64,000 nt of DNA, from NCBI GenBank assembly GCA_028278205.1, contig JANQES010000014.1, forward strand, positions 24,929-88,928, read 5' to 3'. A program made the position numbers and the translations under genes. Position 1 is the first letter of the stretch. Each line of letters starts with the position of its first letter. The notes under the pieces were generated by a model. It worked only from the letters and a program-made list of their open reading frames with translations. It was not told the DNA's origin and ran no database searches. This document shows, piece after piece, positions 41,247-48,700 of the stretch. Source of the stretch: Rhodothermales bacterium (GTDB taxonomy: Bacteria; Bacteroidota; Rhodothermia; Rhodothermales; Bin80).

Positions 41247-41825
41247 ATGTTGAAAACCATCTGCGTCTACTGTTCTTCGAGCAACCGGATTGCCGCACGC
41301 TATTTTGAGATGGCGGATGAGGTAGGCCGGTTGCTGGCCGAGCGCGGCTATGCGCTTATCTACGGCGGCGGCAACGTGGGGCTGATGGGTCAGATGGCGC
41401 GCGCCGTCCACGAGCACGGCGGGCGGGTCGTCGGTGTCATTCCGGAGCGGCTCAAAGCCGTCGAAGGCGTCGCCTACGACGTGGCCGACGAGTTGATCAT
41501 CACCCAGACGATGCAACAGCGCAAGGCCACGATGTTCACCCGCGCCGACGCTTTCCTGGTGCTGCCCGGCGGCTTCGGCACGCTCGAAGAGTTCATGGAA
41601 GTGCTCACCCTGCGCCAGCTCGGCTACCACGACAAAGCCATCGCCCTGATCAACACCGACGGCTTCTACGATCCGCTGCTCGAACTCTTCGATCACTTCT
41701 TCGACGAGCACTTCGCCCGCCCGTACACCCGCGATCTTTACCACGTCGCCACCACCCCCGAAGAGGCCCTCCGGCACCTTGAAAATGCAACCGCAGATGA
41801 TGCAACCGCAGATGGGCGCGGATAA
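41247..41825 (+). CDS. LOG family protein (nucleoside monophosphate phosphoribohydrolase)
   Basis: The 192-residue protein has the LOG signature: YGGGNVGLMGQMARAVHEHG, and LPGGFGTLEEFMEVLTLRQL with the PGGxGTxxE motif. CVYCSSSNRIAARYFEMADE is the usual start. LOG enzymes cleave the ribose phosphate from cytokinin-type or related nucleotides; in bacteria the physiological role is often nucleotide housekeeping. The last residues (ATADDATADGRG) come from the intergenic repeat of GCAACCGCAGATG words, so the natural C terminus has been replaced by repeat-encoded residues. Confidence 0.92.
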   Translation: MLKTICVYCSSSNRIAARYFEMADEVGRLLAERGYALIYGGGNVGLMGQMARAVHEHGGRVVGVIPERLKAVEGVAYDVADELIITQTMQQRKATMFTRADAFLVLPGGFGTLEEFMEVLTLRQLGYHDKAIALINTDGFYDPLLELFDHFFDEHFARPYTRDLYHVATTPEEALRHLENATADDATADGRG

Positions 41826-41900
41826 ACGCAGATCATCCGCGTTAATCTGCGTTAATCTGCGGTTGCAGCGTTAATCTGCGATTGCTGTGTTCATCTGCGG
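41787..41900. repeat. Inverted word repeat, GCAACCGCAGAT/ATCTGCG family
   Basis: GCAACCGCAGATGATGCAAC and related words (41788-41835) pair with CGTTAATCTGCGTTAATCTG and GGTTGCAGCG (41840-41885). Both convergent genes, LOG and the PLP enzyme, have their stop codon and last residues inside this element. Confidence 0.85.
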
Positions 41901-43229
41901 TAGCACCCACCAGCCGCTTTCCATCGATCCGACGTACGCCGGTTCGGCTTCGGCCAGGGCGGCGGCGAGATCGCGCTTGAGGTCGGCGGCGTCTTCGAGG
42001 CCGATGGAGAGGCGGAGGCCGCCCGGATGGATGCCCATCTCGGCCTGCGCGTCGAGCGGGATCGGCGCGTGCGTCATGCTCGATGGATGCTCGACGAGCG
42101 TGCGCACGTTGCCCAGGCTCACGGCCAGCGTGATCGTGTAGGCGTGCTCGGCCAGATGGTTGATGAACTGCGCGCCGGCCTGCTGCTGTGCTTCCGGCGT
42201 GGCGCCCTGCAGTTCGAAGTAGATCATGATGCCCGGCGCAAAGCGGCCCTGGTAATCGCGCATCTGCCGCTGCGCCACCGCGAAGTGCCTGCCTTCTTCC
42301 AGGCCCGGATAGACCACCCGCGCCACGGCAGGATGCTCGGCCAGATACCGCGCCACGTCGAGCGCCGACTCCTGGGCGCGTTGCAGGCGCACAGCCAGAC
42401 TCGGCAGCCCGTAGGTCATGATGCTCCAGGCCGAACGCGGCGAAAGCACCCCGCCGAAATCCTTCCGATACAGCAAAAACACATCGTGGTGCGTTTGCGG
42501 GCCGATGACCACGCCGCCCATGTCGGTGCCGAAACCGCTGAGGCCCTTCGTCAGGCTATGCACCACAAAATCGACGCCGTGGGCGAGCGGGCGCTGGCAA
42601 TACGGCGTGGCGAAGGTGTTGTCTACGACGACGTAGAGACGCTCTTCGGGCGCGCGGCGCGCGTTGAGCGCCGCCACCTGCTCGACCACCGCCGCCATGT
42701 CGATGATCTCCAGCGTCGGGTTGGTCGGCGTTTCGAAGTAGACCACACGCGTTTCGGGGCGCACCGCCGCCGGCAGCGTGTCCGGGTCGGTCAGGTCGAT
42801 CTCGGTGGCGGTGATGTTCAGGCGCGGGAGCCAGTTGTGGATGAGCGAGTGGGTGCAGCCGTACATCGCGCGGTGCGCCACCAGATGCTCGCCCGCCTTC
42901 AGCAAGACGCCGAAGGCCGCCGAGATCGCGCCCATGCCCGAAGCAAACGTGACGGCCATCTCGCCGCCGGCAACTAGCGCGAGGTCTTCTTCGAGCATCT
43001 CTTTGTTGGGCTCGCGCAGCCGGTCGTAGATGTAAATGTGGTGGTCCGGCTCGCCGGTGCGGGCATATTCCTGAAAGCCCAACGCCCCGCGCCGCGACGA
43101 GTCGAGGCGAAAGGTCGTAGACGCCGAGATCGGCGGCACCAGCGGATGCCCGTATTCCCATGCCTCCGACTTCATGCGCCCGTGAATCAGGCGCGTAGCC
43201 GGATGGTACTGTTGAGCCCTATCTTTCAT
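41871..43229 (-). CDS. Cys/Met metabolism PLP-dependent enzyme (trans-sulfuration type)
   Basis: The 452-residue protein is a fold-type I enzyme of the cystathionine gamma-synthase/methionine gamma-lyase family. Landmarks are PLVPPISASTTFRLDSSRRG, FASGMGAISAAFGVLLKAGE, YFETPTNPTLEIIDMAAVVE, VVDNTFATPYCQRPLAHGVD and VHSLTKGLSGFGTDMGGVVI, where the lysine binds PLP, plus VSLGNVRTLVEHPSSMTHAP. Whether it makes or degrades sulfur amino acids cannot be fixed. The last residues (LPQMNTAIAD) read into the repeat. A neighbouring Lrp/AsnC gene lies upstream on the same strand and may regulate it. Confidence 0.92.
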   Translation of the reverse strand: MKDRAQQYHPATRLIHGRMKSEAWEYGHPLVPPISASTTFRLDSSRRGALGFQEYARTGEPDHHIYIYDRLREPNKEMLEEDLALVAGGEMAVTFASGMGAISAAFGVLLKAGEHLVAHRAMYGCTHSLIHNWLPRLNITATEIDLTDPDTLPAAVRPETRVVYFETPTNPTLEIIDMAAVVEQVAALNARRAPEERLYVVVDNTFATPYCQRPLAHGVDFVVHSLTKGLSGFGTDMGGVVIGPQTHHDVFLLYRKDFGGVLSPRSAWSIMTYGLPSLAVRLQRAQESALDVARYLAEHPAVARVVYPGLEEGRHFAVAQRQMRDYQGRFAPGIMIYFELQGATPEAQQQAGAQFINHLAEHAYTITLAVSLGNVRTLVEHPSSMTHAPIPLDAQAEMGIHPGGLRLSIGLEDAADLKRDLAAALAEAEPAYVGSMESGWWVLPQMNTAIAD

Positions 43230-43343
43230 GGTTTGGTCCGTTGTCCGGGGTCAGTGGTCCGTTGTTGAGGAGTGGCTCGACGCGTGCTGCGGAGAAACAA
43301 CGGACAACAGCGAGCGCAGCGAGCGTACAACGGACTACGGACC
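43230..43343. repeat. Inverted word repeat, GGTCCGTTGTCCG family
   Basis: GGTCCGTTGTCCGGGGTCAG and GGTCCGTTGTTG (43234-43269) pair with CAACGGACAACAGCGAGCGC and ACAACGGACTACGGACC (43298-43343). The Lrp stop codon and its last proline lie in the right arm. Confidence 0.9.
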
Positions 43344-43811
43344 CTTGATAGGAATCTTCGTTTTGTGTTTGACGGTCGAGAGCACGAACGAGGTGTGGAT
43401 CTTGCCGACGTTGGGCGTAGCCACGAGGGTGCCGAGCAAGAAATCCTCGTATCGCCGGATGTCTTCCGAGACAACCTTGAGCAGGTAGTCGTACTCGCCT
43501 GAGATATGATGGCATTCGAGCACTTCGGGCAGGGCCGAAACGCTGTCGCGGAACTGCTTGACCAGATCGGCTTGATGCGAAGCCAACGCCACCGAGACGA
43601 ACGCCGTCGTGCCTTTGCCGACACGGGCCGGGTCGATCAGCACGACGTGGCCCTTGATGACGCCGCGTTGCTTGAGCTTTTTGACACGGTCGAGCGTGGT
43701 GGCCGGAGCCAGGCTAAGACGCCGCGCCAGTTCTACGTTGGTGATGCTGCTGTCTTCCTGAAGCCAATCCAGGATCTTGCAGTCGATCTCGTCGAGCACG
43801 AAGGCTTCCAT
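43335..43811 (-). CDS. Lrp/AsnC family transcriptional regulator
   Basis: The 158-residue protein starts MEAFVLDEIDCKILDWLQED. It has the AsnC helix-turn-helix (SITNVELARRLSLAPATTLD, RVKKLKQRGVIKG). The RAM ligand-binding domain follows (TAFVSVALASHQADLVKQFR, VLECHHISGEYDYLLKVVSE). Such regulators sense amino acids. The adjacent PLP enzyme of sulfur amino-acid metabolism on the same strand is a probable target. The C terminus (KTKIPIKGP) reads into the repeat. An alternative ATG at 43850 would add thirteen residues. Confidence 0.92.
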   Translation of the reverse strand: MEAFVLDEIDCKILDWLQEDSSITNVELARRLSLAPATTLDRVKKLKQRGVIKGHVVLIDPARVGKGTTAFVSVALASHQADLVKQFRDSVSALPEVLECHHISGEYDYLLKVVSEDIRRYEDFLLGTLVATPNVGKIHTSFVLSTVKHKTKIPIKGP

Positions 43812-43975
43812 GGTCTCAGGGGAGTGATTTTTTGTTTGGATATATTCCATTTTATCCGACATATATTCATTATGATCCTTTCATCATCGAATATTATTTA
43901 TCATTTCATCATATCTTCCAACTATTCCGCGATCCCGTGATTCAAACAACAGAACCGGGCATTGCCTATATTGTG
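43812..43975. promoter_or_regulatory. AT-rich divergent promoter region
   Basis: This is the most AT-rich gap in the window, with runs such as ATATTATTTATCATTTCATC, between the Lrp and DinB genes. AT-rich DNA next to an Lrp-type gene would suit autoregulatory binding. No specific promoter hexamers were fixed. Confidence 0.4.
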
Positions 43976-44061
43976 ATGAACATTGACAGGGAAACCCTTT
44001 GCCGGTCTTCGGCCTTGAAGAGACCGATACCGTATTCTCGAATTGGAGCGTCAAAATTCAT
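43976..44061. repeat. 86-bp inverted-end repeat element, copy 2
   Basis: Begins ATGAACATTGACAGGGAAAC and ends GCGTCAAAATTCAT. Read in this direction it aligns end to end with the reverse of 63902-63987, also 86 bp, through CAGGGAAA, TTCGGCCTT, ACCGA and CGAATT blocks. A central hairpin CGGTCT/AGACCG is present. It lies in the DinB leader. Confidence 0.85.
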
Positions 44062-44088
44062 TGTCGCTCACCCCCAACCAATGCTGTG

Positions 44089-44619
44089 ATGGACATCGAT
44101 CTTCAAGACGAATACCGCCACATCGGGCACTTCTTCGATGACGTAGAACCGATGCTGGAATGGCCCGACGCGGTGCTCTTCCAGGTCAACGAGGAGGTGT
44201 CGGCGTGGTCGCCGGCGCAGCAACTCTATCACATTCTGCGCGCCAACGGCATGATGCTCAAAGGCATCCAGTTGATCTGCCACGGCCACCGCATGGCCGA
44301 TAACGAAGGCGAGCCCAACGATGCCGGGCGCCACCTGCTCGTCCACGGCTTCATCCGAGGCAAGGCTAAGGCGCCCGACGCCGTCGTGCCGCCCGAGACT
44401 GTCTCGCGCGAGGATCTCCGAGACTCGCTGGCCCGCAGCCGCCGCAAGCACGCCGAGACGGAGGCCTTTCTCCCGCAGATCCCGGAGGCAACAGGCCGCC
44501 TTCCGCACCATCTTCTGGGGATGCTCAACGCCTCGGAGTGGCTCCGGCTGGCGCGGCTGCACTCCGAGCATCACCGCGCCATCATCCGAGACATCGTAGG
44601 AGAACATGTTGGCAAATAG
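44089..44619 (+). CDS. DinB-like four-helix protein
   Basis: The 176-residue protein is mainly helical. WSPAQQLYHILRANGMMLKG and LHSEHHRAIIRDIVG supply histidines in the places where DinB/YfiT-fold proteins bind a metal. LNASEWLRLARLHSEHHRAI is the typical last helix. DinB-fold enzymes are often thiol-dependent transferases. The stop codon lies in a downstream GCAAAT repeat, and the C-terminal residues VGK come from it. The start at 44089 follows the 86-bp element; a longer frame from 43999 would read through it. Confidence 0.75.
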   Translation: MDIDLQDEYRHIGHFFDDVEPMLEWPDAVLFQVNEEVSAWSPAQQLYHILRANGMMLKGIQLICHGHRMADNEGEPNDAGRHLLVHGFIRGKAKAPDAVVPPETVSREDLRDSLARSRRKHAETEAFLPQIPEATGRLPHHLLGMLNASEWLRLARLHSEHHRAIIRDIVGEHVGK

Positions 44620-44700
44620 GCAAATGGCAAATCGCCTAACGTGATTTAACTGCCCTCTTGCTCATTTGCCCATTTGCTTCATTTGCCCCTTTGCCGATTT
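44611..44700. repeat. Inverted word repeat, GGCAAAT family
   Basis: GGCAAATAGGCAAATGGCAA (44611-44630) pairs with CATTTGCCCATTTGCTTCAT and TTGCCCCTTTGCC (44663-44695). It carries the DinB stop codon at its left end. Confidence 0.85.
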
Positions 44701-44705
44701 ACTCT

Positions 44706-45347
44706 ATGCAAGAACACCATTTCGCTGCCCGCCGTACGGCGCGCTATTGCACGCTCGGCCCCGCCAGTGCCGCGCAGGAGGTCTGGTTTGTGATGCACGG
44801 ATACGGGCAGTTGGCCGGGACGTTTATCCGTCACTTCGAACCCATCGACGACGGGCATCGCCTCATCGTGGCGCCCGAAGCGTTGTCTCGGTTTTACCTG
44901 CCGGGCCACCGGCGCGTCGGCGCCTCGTGGATGACGAAAGAGGATCGCCTCACCGAAATCGACGACTACCTCGCCTATCTCGATGCGCTCTACGACCGCC
45001 TCTTCGAATCGATAGATCGGAGCCGGGTGACAGTGCATGTGCTGGGCTTCTCGCAGGGCGCCGCCACGGCCAGCCGCTGGAGCACGCTGGGCCACGTCGA
45101 CGCCGACCGCCTCATCCTCTGGGCCGGCGACCTGGCCCACGACCTCGACCTGGCCGCCCACGCCGAGACGCTCCAGGGCCTCAACCTGACGCTCGTTGTC
45201 GGCACCGACGATGAGTTCGTCACGCCGGAACGGCTGGCGGGGCTGGAGGCACTGCTCATCCAACACAGCATCCCCTACCGCCTCCGCCCCTTCAAAGGCC
45301 CCCACCGCATGGATGCCGAAACGCTGACGCTGCTGACGGAGGAGTAA
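44706..45347 (+). CDS. Alpha/beta hydrolase, carboxylesterase/phospholipase type
   Basis: The 213-residue protein has the family's VWFVMHGYGQLAGTFIRHFE oxyanion region, the nucleophile in VLGFSQGAATASRW (GFSQG), an acidic residue in VVGTDDEFVTPERL and the histidine in FKGPHRMDAETL. It has no signal peptide, so it acts in the cytoplasm. Small esterases of this type hydrolyse carboxylic esters of short acyl chains. Position gives no further clue. The start is placed after the repeat; the longer frame from 44658 reads the repeat. Confidence 0.88.
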   Translation: MQEHHFAARRTARYCTLGPASAAQEVWFVMHGYGQLAGTFIRHFEPIDDGHRLIVAPEALSRFYLPGHRRVGASWMTKEDRLTEIDDYLAYLDALYDRLFESIDRSRVTVHVLGFSQGAATASRWSTLGHVDADRLILWAGDLAHDLDLAAHAETLQGLNLTLVVGTDDEFVTPERLAGLEALLIQHSIPYRLRPFKGPHRMDAETLTLLTEE

Positions 45348-45404
45348 CCATATTTTTATCAGCACGCCGCGTCGTATTTTGACATAAAATCGAAGGCGGA
45401 TAGC

Positions 45405-45662
45405 ATGAGAACCCAATCGCCCGACACGCACCTCCAGGCCGAACGCGTCCAGATTCAGCTCTTGCGGGAGGCCGGTACGGCCCGCCGCCTGGCCCTGGCC
45501 TTTTCGCTGACGCAGACAGCCCTTGACCTGTCGCGCGAGGGCATCCGGCAGCAATATCCCGCCCTTACTGACCGGGAGCGAGGACTGAAGTTCGTGGCGC
45601 TCTGCTACGGAGAAGACCTCGCCCGCCGCGTACACCTCGACCTGATGCGGCGAGACCCGTGA
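45405..45662 (+). CDS. Small conserved protein paired with nucleotidyltransferase
   Basis: The 85-residue protein (LQAERVQIQLLREAGTARRL, ALDLSREGIRQQYPALTDRE) is helical. The DLSREGIRQQYP phrase is familiar from short proteins encoded just upstream of nucleotidyltransferase-like genes, where each partner is cotranscribed. Its stop overlaps the next start as GTGA. The pairing suggests a toxin-antitoxin or regulatory pair, but this is inference. Confidence 0.65.
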   Translation: MRTQSPDTHLQAERVQIQLLREAGTARRLALAFSLTQTALDLSREGIRQQYPALTDRERGLKFVALCYGEDLARRVHLDLMRRDP

Positions 45663-46246
45663 CGCCTTCTGACCTCGTAACCGCCACCCTGCCCGTCGTC
45701 GAAGCCTTCGAACGACTTGATGTCGCCTATTACGTGGGCGGGTCGGTGGCCAGTTCGGCGTACGGCCTGCCCCGCACTACACTCGACGTGGGTCTGGTTG
45801 CCGACCTGACGCACGCACACGTTGCGCCGCTGGTCGAACAGCTTCAGGCCGCCTATTACATCGATGCGGCCATGATCCACGACGCCATCACGCGGCGTCG
45901 TTCCTTCAACGTGATCCATCTCGACACGATGCTCAAGGTGGATGTGTTTGTGCTCAAGCAGGCAACCTACGATAAAACGGCTTTCCGCAGGGCACGCGCC
46001 GGAAGCCATGAGCAAGAGCCGGGCATGACGCCATTCGTGCTGGCGCAGCCCGAAGATGTCGTCCTGCACAAGCTTCTGTGGTATCGCATGAGCGATGAAG
46101 TCTCGGATCGACAGTGGACCGACGTGCTGGGCGTGCTCAAGGTACGCGGCGAGGCCCTCGACCTCGCCTACATGCAAGACTGGGCCGAGACCCTCGACCT
46201 CACGGATTTGCTTCAGCGCGTGTTGCGGGAGGCTGGCCTCATTTGA
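45659..46246 (+). CDS. Nucleotidyltransferase-fold protein with altered metal site
   Basis: The 195-residue protein starts with GTG at 45659, overlapping the previous stop. VAYYVGGSVASSAYGLPRTT and LDVGLVADL match the AbiEii/MNT-like nucleotidyltransferase fold. The helix LAQPEDVVLHKLLWYRMSDE is also typical of that group. The catalytic DxD is changed: D43 is kept but the second position is G45. The protein may therefore be inactive or use another residue. Its end overlaps the convergent T9SS cargo gene by 8 bp. Confidence 0.8.
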   Translation: MTPSDLVTATLPVVEAFERLDVAYYVGGSVASSAYGLPRTTLDVGLVADLTHAHVAPLVEQLQAAYYIDAAMIHDAITRRRSFNVIHLDTMLKVDVFVLKQATYDKTAFRRARAGSHEQEPGMTPFVLAQPEDVVLHKLLWYRMSDEVSDRQWTDVLGVLKVRGEALDLAYMQDWAETLDLTDLLQRVLREAGLI

Positions 46247-48530
46247 GCAACAGCATCGTCCGCGCCAGCATTCGGCCTTCGGCTTCCAACTGGTAGAGGT
46301 AGACGCCGCTGGGCAGATCGCCGGCCTCGAAGACGGCCTCGTGCCAGCCCGCCGGCAGGCGCTCGTCCACCAGAACCGCCACCTCGCGGCCCAGCACGTC
46401 GAAGACCGTCAGGCGCACCTGGGCTGTCTGCGGCAAGCCAAAACGAAGCTGTGTAGCCGGGTTGAACGGGTTGGGATAGTTCTGATGGAGCAGATAATCC
46501 GTAGGCACTTCGGCGGTCCCGTCCACCGCCGTCGTCCTGCCGTCGGTGAAGCGAATCTTGAGCGCCGGACCCGGCACCCGCGTCGTGCCGTCATCCGCCA
46601 CGGCCCGATGCCAGAGCAGATTATCGAGATTCACATTGTTCTGGGTCAAAAGCATCCCGATCTCGCCCTCGGTCGTGGCGTAGCGCGGCTCGCTGCCGGT
46701 ATCGACGACGAGGGGCTGGTCGAACGTGCTGGTCTCCGATAGCTCCCAGTTATAAGTCAGCGCGTCGCCCTCAGGATCGGTTGAGGCGGTCCATTCGACG
46801 GTGAAAGGGGCGTTGGGCGCGTCGAGGATGATCTCCTCCTCGTCGGCGAGGTTGGTGATGGCCGGCGCCGAGGGCGGGCTGTTGCCGCTGACGTCAACCG
46901 TGACGGTCGCCTCGTCGGTGCCGCCGTCGCCGTCGTCGAGGGTGTAGGTGAAGGTATCCTGGCCGCCGAAACCCGCGTTGGACGTATAGGTGATGGTGCC
47001 GTCGGCGTTGGCCGTGGCGGTGCCGTTGGCGGGTTGCGTGGCGATGCTGACCGAGAGGGCGTCGGCGTCGGGGTCGCTGTCGTTGGCGAGCACCTCGATG
47101 GAGACAGAGACCGCAGAACTGGCCGTGGTGTCGTCGTCCAGGGCCACGGGATCCTGGTTCATGAATTTGAAGATGTAGGCCGCGCCGAGTTTCGGGGCAG
47201 GATTTTGGCCAAAGGGGAGGGTTGGAGCGCCGGCGGCAATGTGGCTACCGCTGATGCCGAGAGGCCGGCCCTGACTGAAAATGGTCCCGCCGAGGAAGTC
47301 GAGCGAATCGGCGTCGGAGGCGGTGAACTTGTCCATCTTTTGCCATTCGTTGCCGACCAATTTGAAGAGATAGGCCGCGCCGGTATCGCAGAAAAGCGGA
47401 TTCTGCTCCGGTTGTAGGGGGGGGCAGGCGTCATCGTCGCCGCGGGATCCGACGGTGAGGTAATCGCCCTCGACGGCGATGGCGATAGCGCCGAAATAAT
47501 CAAATTGTTCGAGTTCTTCGGGGATGATCTTTTGCTGGAATTCCCAGTCGCCATTGCCCTGGCGCTGGTAGGCGAAGACGGCGCCGGCGACGCACGAGTT
47601 GGGGTTTTCAGGATCAAAAAGCGGCTTATTGATGCACGCCTCGTCATCGAATGAGCCGGCGAAGGCCCAGTCGCCATCGAGGGCCACTTCGCGAGCAAAG
47701 GTGTCCTCCTCGAGCGAGTCGGGCGGCGCCACCGGGGGCGGGAGCAGCTTATCGGTTTGCTCCCACCGGCCGCGATTGAGCCGGAAGAGGTAGGCGGCAC
47801 CGGCCAATCGGTCGACTTCTCTGTCGGTCGGCGAGCCGACGATGAGGTGTTCGCCATCGAGCCCCATCGTCGTGCCGAAGAACGAGGCTACGTCGGGGAA
47901 GATGTTTTGGGGCAAGATTTTTTGCGTTTGCTCCCACTCGTCTGAACGCTCATCCCGTTCGAACATGTAGACGGCGCCGGCCTGGGTAGCCACTTCTTCA
48001 TCCAGGGGTGCGCCGACGAGGACGCGGTCGCCCTGCAGGGCGATCTCCCAGCCGAAGCCGTGAAAGTCCTGGCGATCATCGGGATAAAGGATCTGCTCCT
48101 GCTCCCACTGGCCGTCGTTCCGCTTAAAGACATAAACCGCACCGCCGTCCTGCTCTTCATCATCGTTGCCCATCGCGCCGATGAAGAGCCAGTCCCCTTC
48201 GAGGGCGACCGACTCGCCGAAGAAATCCTGCTGGCTGCGGCTGGAGGCGGTCAACTTTTGCACCTCTTGCCACTGGCCGTCGATGCGCTCGAAGACGTAA
48301 GCCGCACCGGGGTTTTCCAGGTTGCCAATGTCGGCCGTGCGCACGCCGACGACGAGTCGATTGCCGTCGATGGCAATCGACTCGCCGAAGAAGTCGTCAT
48401 CCATGACGTCAGCCGGGGCGATCTGGCTTTCGCTGAGTTGCGCCTGGGCCGCCGGAGCCAGCACCAACCCCGCCATCATCATTAAAAGCAGCGACAGGAT
48501 CCTTCCGGCGATGTATCGATCCTTTTTCAT
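46239..48530 (-). CDS. T9SS-secreted FG-GAP repeat protein with Ig-like domain
   Basis: The 763-residue protein has signal peptide MKKDRYIAGRILSLLLMMMA, cleavage near AQAQ. Residues about 35-440 are six or seven FG-GAP/integrin-alpha-like blades (FGESIAIDGNRLVVGVRTAD, WLFIGAMGNDDEEQDGGAVY, GAVYMFERD). A cadherin-type Ig domain follows (VALDDDTTASSAVSVSIEVL, ANDSDPDADALSVSIATQPA). A second Ig-like part spans about 550-650, and the C-terminal sorting domain is LHQNYPNPFNPATQLRFGLP, VFDVLGREVAVLVDERLPAG, SGVYLYQLEA. The protein is exported and anchored or released by the type IX system. A surface adhesion role is likely from the domain set. Confidence 0.92.
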   Translation of the reverse strand: MKKDRYIAGRILSLLLMMMAGLVLAPAAQAQLSESQIAPADVMDDDFFGESIAIDGNRLVVGVRTADIGNLENPGAAYVFERIDGQWQEVQKLTASSRSQQDFFGESVALEGDWLFIGAMGNDDEEQDGGAVYVFKRNDGQWEQEQILYPDDRQDFHGFGWEIALQGDRVLVGAPLDEEVATQAGAVYMFERDERSDEWEQTQKILPQNIFPDVASFFGTTMGLDGEHLIVGSPTDREVDRLAGAAYLFRLNRGRWEQTDKLLPPPVAPPDSLEEDTFAREVALDGDWAFAGSFDDEACINKPLFDPENPNSCVAGAVFAYQRQGNGDWEFQQKIIPEELEQFDYFGAIAIAVEGDYLTVGSRGDDDACPPLQPEQNPLFCDTGAAYLFKLVGNEWQKMDKFTASDADSLDFLGGTIFSQGRPLGISGSHIAAGAPTLPFGQNPAPKLGAAYIFKFMNQDPVALDDDTTASSAVSVSIEVLANDSDPDADALSVSIATQPANGTATANADGTITYTSNAGFGGQDTFTYTLDDGDGGTDEATVTVDVSGNSPPSAPAITNLADEEEIILDAPNAPFTVEWTASTDPEGDALTYNWELSETSTFDQPLVVDTGSEPRYATTEGEIGMLLTQNNVNLDNLLWHRAVADDGTTRVPGPALKIRFTDGRTTAVDGTAEVPTDYLLHQNYPNPFNPATQLRFGLPQTAQVRLTVFDVLGREVAVLVDERLPAGWHEAVFEAGDLPSGVYLYQLEAEGRMLARTMLLLK

Positions 48531-48574
48531 GACCTCCTCCGGATATGTGAATGAGGAATGCGGTTTATTCGAGG

Positions 48575-48639
48575 GTCATGGGTCATGAGTCACGGGTCAT
48601 GAGAAAAACACCCATGACTCATGACTCATGACCCATGAC
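48575..48639. repeat. Inverted word repeat, CATGAGT/CATGGGT family
   Basis: The left arm (48575-48603) is identical to the copy at 33901 over 27 bp or more; the right arm spans 48611-48639. It lies between the two T9SS cargo genes. Confidence 0.9.
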
Positions 48640-48700
48640 ATCGTCATCATAGCAGAGCAAACAGATCTTTTGTCATCGTAATCAGCAGCAGAAAGACTGA

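Noticed and set aside
43812..43975. AT-rich gap as a replication origin
   Set aside because: No DnaA-box clusters or origin-linked genes (dnaA, dnaN, gyrB, parAB) are nearby.
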